From Trachelipus rathkii (Eukaryota > Arthropoda > Malacostraca > Isopoda > Trachelipodidae), in contig JABUQX010002503.1 in assembly GCA_015478945.1 (NCBI GenBank), forward strand, positions 1 through 64,000: a DNA stretch of 64,000 bases, written 5' to 3'. The notes beneath the pieces are model-generated. The model ran no database searches, was not told where the DNA came from, and saw only the letters and a list, made by a program, of their open reading frames with translations. A program made the translations under genes and the position numbers. The number at the start of each line of letters is the position of its first letter. The first letter of the stretch is position 1. Shown here piece after piece: positions 56,504 to 64,000 of this stretch.

Positions 56504-58210
56504 ATGAACATACGTATGTGTGGCGACGCTAATTTTCAAATTTTTTTGCCACATTTGGCGAATTCTTTTCACGGGTTTGCCAAAAATTTCTCTAACGAAA
56601 GAAATATCTTCGTCGATATTGACCAAAAGTTCAATAGCGGTGAGCAGCACCAACCGAACGCGACGTCGATGCTAGTCCACGACCATGTCGTCGGTAATAA
56701 AGGCGCCGCCCTTGATACCGTGACGGAAATAAAGAAAGAATCAATAATATTAGAGATAAAAGATTACGAATTGTATTGTTTGAATATTGGGGGTAGAAAG
56801 GAAAAGCTATTTAAAATAGATTTATGGAATGAAATTTTGAAATACTTCGAAATTGTCGACGAACTAGAAAGAGTTTTAAAAAGTTTTGAAAGAATAAACC
56901 ACGTTGACATCTCAGCAAAGCATATCCCGTTCGTTATTTCAGTCCCGCGATCGGGAAAAGTCATGTTACTCTTACCGAAAAAAGAAAACGTAATTTTTCC
57001 GTTGATAGATATTCTTTCGAAACGGCACAATTTGGCGTTTAGAAAATTATTGAGTTACGGTAAGCATCGGATCGACCTTGGAAGAATCGTTATTAAAACC
57101 GAAGGTGATAGAAAAAAGTTGATTTTATTGCGAGTGTCAGCTGTTGAGAGCAACGAAAAAAGAATAACGAATTTTATGATAGGGAGGCGCTTGAATAAGC
57201 TATTTCCCCAATTACAGCATCGGGTCGATCGAGAAAAAAGCGCGCCAAAAATGAAGTACAATTTAGCGCTAAGACTTGATCCAGAATCGCGCCTTTTAAT
57301 GAACCTTATTAATAAGAGAATGGAATTTTTCTTAGGCTACGGAAAATGCCCTCACGCTACGGGTGTAAACGGCGAAATATTTCACGAAAATATTGTGAAA
57401 TGGGTTATGGATTCCAAAAAACCCGATACCTCATTACCGAATCTATACAACAATAGCTTGGACGAATACTCGAGTCTGATCGGTTACTGCATCGAGATAG
57501 CGCGAACGACGAATTTGAAAGCGGCGCTGGAATTAATCGATTCCATTATCAAGCGCGCCAACGACGCATATTTAGAAAAATGGGTAACGCCAAATATCAG
57601 CGATAAAGAAGAACGCGAAAGAGTGGGAGCCAGTACGTTGACCGTTGCGTTTTTCAGTCAAGATCTAGAGCGCCTAGAAACCATTCTATTTCGTCCCGCG
57701 GAGGTTGAGGATGCGGTCGAAGAAAAAGCCAGAAGAAGTCCTTATCGAGGAATACGCGTTTTTCAGGACGAATCGACGCTAAGAGATGGCGAATTAATAA
57801 AGAGGACCATAAAATTTTACGATAAGATTTTCTGGTTTCGAAGAATTTTAAGTTTGTGTTGTGATAAATGTTGCGGGCGTAAGGGTTGGAAAAATTTCTT
57901 GAGCTATACTGAGCAATCGAGAATAAACGATAATACGTTCGAGGGGGAAAGCGGTAGTAAAATTCGTTGTCAACGTTCCAATTGCAACAGTAAAACTAGC
58001 CCGAGCAACAATTACGACATCGATGGTGACAACAGCAGCAACGGAATCATTAGACGTTTGGGGGTTCGATACTCCCAGAAAAAAAGCGTTTCGATAAATT
58101 TTATCACGGAGATCGGTAAAAGAGAGGCGTTGCGTCCAAACAGGGATTATTATGATTTGAAGTTGTGCTGCGTATTCGAAGCGTTGCAAAAAGGCGTTTT
58201 TTGGAATTAA
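56504..58210 (+). CDS. Paralogue A of a two-gene family, function unknown, 3' frameshift
   Basis: 568 aa from the first ATG; the frame is open from a GTG at 56465. It is collinear with the next gene. Shared blocks are DYELYCL/NYDLYRL, IPFVISVP/IPFAFSVP, YCIEIART, a central helical region, DCCCG/DCGSC-type cysteines and the end block LCCVFEALQ-GVF. After GVF it stops early, but the +1 frame downstream (to about 58358) still matches the paralogue's C-terminus (WPLKEEL). A one-base change in the T6 run near 58197-58202 has removed the last 50 or so residues. No signal peptide, membrane segment or known domain; it may be a virion or DNA-processing protein. Confidence 0.75.
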   Translation: MNIRMCGDANFQIFLPHLANSFHGFAKNFSNERNIFVDIDQKFNSGEQHQPNATSMLVHDHVVGNKGAALDTVTEIKKESIILEIKDYELYCLNIGGRKEKLFKIDLWNEILKYFEIVDELERVLKSFERINHVDISAKHIPFVISVPRSGKVMLLLPKKENVIFPLIDILSKRHNLAFRKLLSYGKHRIDLGRIVIKTEGDRKKLILLRVSAVESNEKRITNFMIGRRLNKLFPQLQHRVDREKSAPKMKYNLALRLDPESRLLMNLINKRMEFFLGYGKCPHATGVNGEIFHENIVKWVMDSKKPDTSLPNLYNNSLDEYSSLIGYCIEIARTTNLKAALELIDSIIKRANDAYLEKWVTPNISDKEERERVGASTLTVAFFSQDLERLETILFRPAEVEDAVEEKARRSPYRGIRVFQDESTLRDGELIKRTIKFYDKIFWFRRILSLCCDKCCGRKGWKNFLSYTEQSRINDNTFEGESGSKIRCQRSNCNSKTSPSNNYDIDGDNSSNGIIRRLGVRYSQKKSVSINFITEIGKREALRPNRDYYDLKLCCVFEALQKGVFWN

Positions 58211-58742
58211 CTCCGTGGGTACTGATGTAATTCAAGATTTCCGAATTATCTGGCCTCTGAAGGAAGAATTAAAACGTCAACGAAATTTAGATTTTGATGA
58301 AATTCAAAGTTTGCTTTGGTTGGACAGTTTTGACAATTTAGATATAATTCTATTATAATTTTCTTTTATGTATAATTTTGCATTGTGCCTTCATAAATGA
58401 TGTTTTTAACTAGTGTGAAATAAACATTTTTAAATATGGATATGTAAATTTAATCAATAAAAAATAAAGACAAGCGTTCAAGGTTTTACAATTCCTTTTC
58501 CTAAATATATAAAAAGAGCGTACTGGAAACTAAAATCTTGGAGTTTTCGTTTCCCATGAAAGGAGTAAAAGAACGTAATTTTTTTTTTTTTTAAATAAAC
58601 AAATAATAAAATAAATAAACAAATACAAAAATAAAATGAATATATTCATATACAATAGAAAATATATAATATAGAAGAACAAGAAGAAGAAGAGCTTTGA
58701 TTTTACGAGCATCAGCAGTTGGAAACGGAAGGGTGTAAAGAA
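58211..58742. other. Lost 3' end of paralogue A and promoter of paralogue B
   Basis: 58211-58358 is the frameshifted 3' end of paralogue A. AATAAA follows near 58420 and again near 58455. TATAAAAAG at 58508-58516 and a GAAGAAGAAG leader precede the ATG of paralogue B. Confidence 0.5.
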
Positions 58743-60545
58743 ATGGCCGAAGAAGGGAAAACAGATCATGTACGCGTACGAGTGTCTGGATTTAAAACTC
58801 TTTTTCCCAGTTGTACTTTACAATGCCCATTTTTTGACAAAAGCGACGAAGAATTAATAATCGCCGAGACCGTTGACATTGAAGAAAAATTTAAGAATGA
58901 CCATTTTGAGCAGCGAGAAACGCCCATGGAAATCGATGATGAACGCGCCCATAGTAACGCCACTGCCGTCTCCATAGGCGCGAAGAACAAAAAATTCGCT
59001 ATGTTGGATATCACAAATTACGATTTGTATCGGCTGGGTATGAGAAAGGAAATGAGTTTCAAATTTCAAACAGAATTGTGGAGCAGTATTTGCGATCACT
59101 TTAGTATTTCTGAAAAACTTAAAAGCGTAGAAGAACATTTTGAAAATCTACGCAACTTTCCTATGCGCGCAGAGTATATACCGTTCGCCTTTTCCGTTCC
59201 TACAACATCGTCGTTAATAGTATTAATACCGAAGTGTTCTCGTCTCCTACACAATTTGATGTTTCAGATTAGTCAAAGACTCTACATGATAATGACGAAA
59301 TTGTTTGATGAAGATATCTTCGTTTTGAAAAATGTATTTCTTCAAATGTTAGGCGATCGCGAAGGCGCCTTTTTACGACTCGCGGTTACCACTAAGAAAA
59401 GTAACGAAATTGATTTGATGAAACATTTGGAATCTTCCTGCCCAGAATTTAACTTCGAAATCGACGACCGAAGCAACATATCGCCCGCGATATACGATCT
59501 GCGAATGTTTTTATGGGACGATATGCCATGTTATGTCAACTTTAGCGTAGAAAACAAAAGAGGGGAAAGAGTTGAGAAAACGAAAGTGTTTTTAGGATAC
59601 AGAGACTGCTTTCACCCTAGAACGAAAGACTATTACGAATTTCATCGAAAAATTCTAAATATTAGGAATTTAAAAGATATCGACGATATATCTTTCGTGA
59701 ATTTACTTTGCGGTCGTTTAGATAAATATGAATATATCGTCGGGTATTGCATTGAAATAGCTCGGACAATAAGGAGTCCGAGAGTGGCGCTGAAACTAAT
59801 TTCTTCGATAAAAGAGCTCGCAAACAAACTTTGGTTGGAGAACCGAGCTTTAAACACCATCGCGCGTAAAGCAGATGGTAAAAATTCGATTCACGATACT
59901 TTAATCGTCGGATTCGTTACGCACGACATTAAAGATTTAGAAAAAATCTTGAAGCGACCATACGTTCTCGACGATGAAGAAATTGAAAAGGAAAAGAAAG
60001 AGGAAAGAGATAGGAGACTCCTTTTGCGCGACGTCATGGAATATTCTAAAAGGGGCCCCGACCTCCATCGCCTAGCAATGATTTCTACAGTGGACTATTA
60101 TGAAAAAATTTTATTATTTTGTGAAAATCTCAAAAAAGATTGCGGGTCGTGCTATAGGCAGGTCAGAGAAGGACATTTTTTGTTCAGTTTAAATGAATTG
60201 AAACATTTTAAGTTAGAGGATGGTTACTGCTTCGAATCTAATCCCAGCCCCACCGATGATACGCAATTAGGGATTCTTTGCCCTTTGAAGAAACGAATTT
60301 CTGTGAATTTTATCATGGAAGACGGGACGAGGAAACAATTTTCGGACGAGAAATTTAGAATACGAATGTGTTGCATATTCGATGCTTTGCAAAATGGTGT
60401 TTTCGGAATGGATGCTGACCGCTATCTTTATCGTAATTTAATTCGAGATTTACGAGTTCTTTGGCCTCTAGAAGAAGAGTTAAAGCTAAGCAAGCGCGAA
60501 GGCCACCTCCAGATTATAATGAGCGTAGAAAGCTTTATTTCCTAA
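58743..60545 (+). CDS. Paralogue B of a two-gene family, function unknown
   Basis: 600 aa from the first ATG; an in-frame TTG upstream would add 8 residues. It has the blocks shared with paralogue A plus an intact C-terminus (GMDADRYLYRNLIRDLRVLW and on). A charged linker (IEKEKKEERDRR) lies near residue 420. The cysteine block (CENLKKDCGSC) near 460 and a later CC pair could bind metal. An AATAAA follows near 60598. The family is not known to me; the intact copy is the one to use for searches. Confidence 0.8.
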   Translation: MAEEGKTDHVRVRVSGFKTLFPSCTLQCPFFDKSDEELIIAETVDIEEKFKNDHFEQRETPMEIDDERAHSNATAVSIGAKNKKFAMLDITNYDLYRLGMRKEMSFKFQTELWSSICDHFSISEKLKSVEEHFENLRNFPMRAEYIPFAFSVPTTSSLIVLIPKCSRLLHNLMFQISQRLYMIMTKLFDEDIFVLKNVFLQMLGDREGAFLRLAVTTKKSNEIDLMKHLESSCPEFNFEIDDRSNISPAIYDLRMFLWDDMPCYVNFSVENKRGERVEKTKVFLGYRDCFHPRTKDYYEFHRKILNIRNLKDIDDISFVNLLCGRLDKYEYIVGYCIEIARTIRSPRVALKLISSIKELANKLWLENRALNTIARKADGKNSIHDTLIVGFVTHDIKDLEKILKRPYVLDDEEIEKEKKEERDRRLLLRDVMEYSKRGPDLHRLAMISTVDYYEKILLFCENLKKDCGSCYRQVREGHFLFSLNELKHFKLEDGYCFESNPSPTDDTQLGILCPLKKRISVNFIMEDGTRKQFSDEKFRIRMCCIFDALQNGVFGMDADRYLYRNLIRDLRVLWPLEEELKLSKREGHLQIIMSVESFIS

Positions 60546-61111
60546 ACAAGTTTAAAAATTTGGATATTATTTTGATGTGATTTGTTGTATTAGCCAAATA
60601 AAATATTATGTGTTTTACAATGTATTTGTGGATTTTTATCTTTCCTAAAAAAAATTTTACAAAATCTGATTATTTTTTTTTCGCTCAGGGTTTTTATATT
60701 AAATTTTTTTATTAAAATAATACCAGAGTGATGTTCCGTATTTTGCGCGACGAGAGTTCAAGAAAAGAAAACAAGGTCTCATTCCCCATTATGAAACCTA
60801 AGTATGTTACAGTGTTGTTTCTTGAAAATCATAGAAATTATCAAACATCACTTCTTGGGGTATAAACTATGAATAAGCTCAATAATTCTTGATATAGTGG
60901 CGAGGTCAAGATGCCCTAACGCGTAAATTTTTGGATAATGATTTTTAAAATGCCATCGAGACTTTTGAAATTTTTTTGAAGGCGTCTTCTATCCTTGCTA
61001 TAAAAGCAACGAACCAACCAACCAACCAACCGGCCAACCGACCTTCCAACACAATTTTAATCAGACGCATTTGGTTAAAGACTATTATAACGTCTAGTAT
61101 AATTTACAAAA
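60546..61111 (+). promoter_or_regulatory. Intergenic region with old element and promoter of the three-exon gene
   Basis: Near 60850-60910 GGGTATAAACTATGAAT and GATATAGTGGCGAGG look like a worn copy of the inverted-repeat element. TATAAAAG at 60999-61006 is a good TATA box about 110 bp before the ATG, followed by an AACC repeat (61010-61035). Confidence 0.5.
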
Positions 61112-61700
61112 ATGTTCTTTGAAGAGGATTTTACAATCGTGGTACTTAATGCGAAGAGATATTTACGTAAGTTTGTAAGGTGACTTCAATAACTCTTCCA
61201 GTGAATTTTTAGTAACATTTATTATTAAGAAAATGAAAATTCATTCTCGATAGATTTATTCCACGGTTAAATTTAGCTACTTTTCCTGAACTGTTTAACA
61301 GAATTTAGAATAACATTTATTTATATTTGTGGTTTTTTCTTTTAGAAACAATGAGTATTTAATCAATTTTAGATTCTCGCATTCATTGTTAATTTATTTA
61401 TATCTTATATAGCTGAATATCTGGCCGAAAAAAGGTACGATATCCTCGACGATCCCTCTCCATTTGGAAGATTTGACGCAATCAGTCTAACCGGGATTGA
61501 CGCAGAAAGGTATGTGAATTACAAAGAGAGTAGAAGGCATAAGCGGGATAAGGAGGAAAAAGGTATTCCATTTATCTTTCAAAATCTAAAGATATCCGAA
61601 GAAAGAGCGAGATCTAAAATACCCGAGGTGAGTGAAAATGAAAATGCTTTAAATTTTTAAACTCCAACGAGTGAAAAGTTTATATTATTATTATATTAAG

Positions 61701-61763
<63 letters not shown>

Positions 61764-61952
61764 ACATTTCACTTAAATTAACGCGCCTTCTATATTTTCT
61801 CGAAGCGATCAATCAGCGTCAATAATTAAATAAATCAAAATATTTTTTTCTTTCCTTAGCCGTTTTCGTTTCGGAGATTTATGGAGGAAGAAAAAAAAAG
61901 AAAGAAATCAGAAACTAGCAGAAAGAAAAGGGTTTTAAGATCTTCTCTTTAG
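61112..61952 (+). CDS. Three-exon gene for a small basic protein
   Basis: Exons are 61112-61166, 61413-61627 and 61860-61952, with donors GTAAGT and GTGAGT and acceptors ATATAG and CCTTAG. The first intron is phase 1 and the second phase 0; together they give 120 residues. The second intron contains an (ATT)n microsatellite. The protein is charged, with a lysine/arginine-rich C-terminus (RKKSETSRKKRV) that looks like a nuclear localisation signal. No known domain. An AATAAA follows near 62107. Confidence 0.75.
61680..61765. repeat. (ATT)n microsatellite inside intron 2
   Basis: About 85 bp of ATT repeat. Confidence 0.9.
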
Positions 61953-62259
61953 ACGCCAGCCAGCTCGTACCGTTGAAATCTATATATTATTTATTTATTA
62001 CCTCATTATACTTAAAATATCGAAACCTTTTTTGATTTATCGTTAGCTTGTTTTTTCGTTTTCTTATAAGTCGTATTTTTTATTTTTATTTGAAACTATT
62101 TAGTGTTTAAATAAAAGATTTATGTTTTTTTTCCAATTTATTAACAATCCTTAGTAAATAATAATACAGCGATAAATATGTCACGTGTTATCTAAAGAAA
62201 AACTAACGAACAAACAGAGTTAATAATGACACATATATAAGAAATCGTATTTTATTTAC
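61953..62259. other. Intergenic region
   Basis: 3' flank of the three-exon gene; no gene seen. The duplicated helicase block starts near 62260. Confidence 0.35.
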
Positions 62260-64000
62260 AAGGCATACAAACAAAATATATCAAAAAAAGGTGATAAAAT
62301 GAAAGCAAAAGAACACATATTAATAGATTTTTGAATTTAAGTTACAAGTAGACACACAAAAACAAAGGACAAACATGTGATTATAAATAACGACAAAAAA
62401 TGAAATACATAAAGTAACACTACAAATTTAAGATGGTATCTATCTTTACATATATCGCAACATAAATCGACGCGAAACACCTTGCACGTTTTAAAAATGC
62501 ACTTCAATAACTTTTTGTGGTATTTTTTATCGTTCAATGTCATTTCTATAGTCTTTCTTAGAACCATCAGTGGATACATTTCGAAATCATCATCGTCCTC
62601 TTCTTCGTCGTCGCCGTCGCCGTCGCCGCCACCGCCGCCGTCGTCATCGTGTTCCCGGTCGCTGGCGTTCCCGTTTTCCTCTTAATCTCTAAGTGGTGGC
62701 GGTGGTTTGTATTTAGAGAAACGCTCGAAGATGGAGAAGGTGTTATCATTCTGAACAACCTGCATCATTTTTTCATACAGAATTATAGGCATGGTAATTT
62801 TGTGAGATGTTTGCATGAACCTCTAAACGCTATCCGGTATTTCCTCGCTCTCCGCATCATCTTTCAACTCCTTTAGAACGCTTTTGACGTCAGAGTCGTA
62901 ATAGGCGACGTAATCCAAAATCATGTGAATATGGAAGCAAATAAGCTGGAGATTGTAGACGTTTCTAGTTTTTAATTTCACGAGCGTCTGATTTATTAAA
63001 TCCGGCATGCTCATTTTTTTCAATATTTCCGTTACGTCTCAAATTCAACACTTCGACATCAAATGGTATGGCGTAAGCCTCGATGAAAGGCTTGTCCTTG
63101 AATCCCTCGACGTGAAGATTATTTATAATCATTTTATCGATTATGCTATGTCCATTATTTAGAGGCCTGCCGAATTTGTTCTTGTAGAACGGGAAGAAAA
63201 TTGGCGTGGTCATTATCATCTGCACGTCCTCGTCGAACGTGTTGAAATTTTGCTCGATGCTTGTACGAATGGATTTCATTTCTTTGGCCTGCTTAAACAA
63301 AGGTAATTCTTTATCGCATCTCTTCAACATCAGCAAGGAATAGAGCGAGTAAAAGCTGTTGAAGGACTCGCAAATGTTATTTTCATTCAGCTTAAAACTC
63401 GGAAATACTCTATTCTCGCTCACGAACTGAGCGATTTTTGAAAAGAAGAAGCTGTAAGATTCTTCGTTCGTACTACCTTTACTTTTTACCGAGAGTAGAG
63501 GCGATAACTTCTTTTTTTTCAAACTGTGTGGCTAGCTCGTTCAGCGAAATGTTTCGGTCCGGTCCCGGCCTCATCGTCGCATTGAGGCGATGCAAAAAGA
63601 CGCCAAGTTCTTAAACGAAATCCAAAAACTTTTTCATTTTAACGCTGGTTTCGTTGACGGTGTTTAGGGAGAACACCAAGTGCCTCTTCTGCGTGGCGTC
63701 GTCGACCGGATAGTCCACATCGAACGAATTAGCTATCAAAAATACCTGGCAACTGACGCATATCGCGTAAGCAGTTTCGAAGATGTTTCGGAACTGCGTT
63801 TCTTGATTCGGTGTCGTAACCGTCTTCAAAAAGATCGGGCTTGATCATATGTCTCTTTTGTACGTCGCTCTTCCAGACTACATCTACACCACCGAACCAA
63901 GTTTCCGATTTGTTTTTGAAGTAACTTCCTTCGTCGGCTTTCGAAACGTATTTATAAACTAAAGCTTTCGAATCATTCCTTCCTCCGCCGTACGATTTTG
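62260..64000 (-). pseudogene. SF3 (D5-like) helicase pseudogene, copy 2, runs off the window
   Basis: Minus strand, beginning beyond 64000. In order: a strand ending VSKADE (Walker B position), WFGGVDVV (the GGD-type motif of D5 helicases) near 63880, IANSFDVD...DDATQKRHLVF (sensor-type motif) near 63710, then a C-terminal domain (IEQNFNTFDED, IFFPFYK, ICFHIHMILDYV) and an acidic Asp/Gly/Glu tail near 62570-62660. Lesions: a frameshift near 63830, TAA at 63611-63613, frameshifts at the homopolymers 63512-63519 and 63014-63020, TAG at 62823-62825 and TAA at 62682-62684. Viral members load at origins and unwind DNA. This copy is broken. Confidence 0.8.

Overview
This is AT-rich eukaryotic DNA, most likely an arthropod chromosome carrying a large, partly decayed integrated DNA virus. 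The signs are a (TTAGG)n telomere-type array at the left end, TATA boxes and AATAAA signals around the genes, and clear GT-AG introns. The viral signs are closely packed intronless genes on both strands, a family-B DNA polymerase fragment with an unusually long C-terminal extension, D5-like SF3 helicase pseudogenes, short membrane proteins in tandem, and many low-complexity acidic proteins. The nearest relatives I can name are the nimaviruses (white spot syndrome virus group), from the polymerase size and the telomere-repeat flank. That placement is inference; no other nimavirus core gene was recognised.

Layout. 1-2.4 kb: TTAGG array, then about seven degenerate ~250-bp tandem repeats. 3.4-10 kb: a tandem family of single-pass membrane proteins (four intact genes and one relic) sharing a cysteine signature. 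10.4-14.7 kb: two leucine-rich-repeat-like proteins, one with an F-box. 15.3-18.5 kb: the C-terminal part of a family-B DNA polymerase, cut off by a satellite. 18.5-26.2 kb: a 20-bp satellite interleaved with inverted-repeat elements. 26.6-40.8 kb: eight genes of mostly unknown function, one with four exons and one with a possible TFIIB-like fold. 41-50.7 kb: a six-exon gene between more inverted-repeat elements, satellite and long microsatellites. 51.3-60.5 kb: an RNA-ligase-like nucleotidyltransferase, a frame-broken gene and a pair of paralogues. 53.1-54.3 and 62.3-64 kb: two decayed copies of one SF3 helicase gene. 61.1-62 kb: a small three-exon gene.

Three things stand out. First, three spliced genes carry ten introns, nine of them in phase 1, among otherwise intronless genes. 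Second, the 20-bp satellite is the same sequence as the terminal inverted repeat of the dispersed elements, so it probably grew out of an element end. Third, the damage ranges from intact ORFs over 1000 aa to genes with nonsense codons, frameshifts and an internal inversion. Several frameshifts lie in homopolymers and could be sequencing errors; the nonsense codons and the inversion could not.
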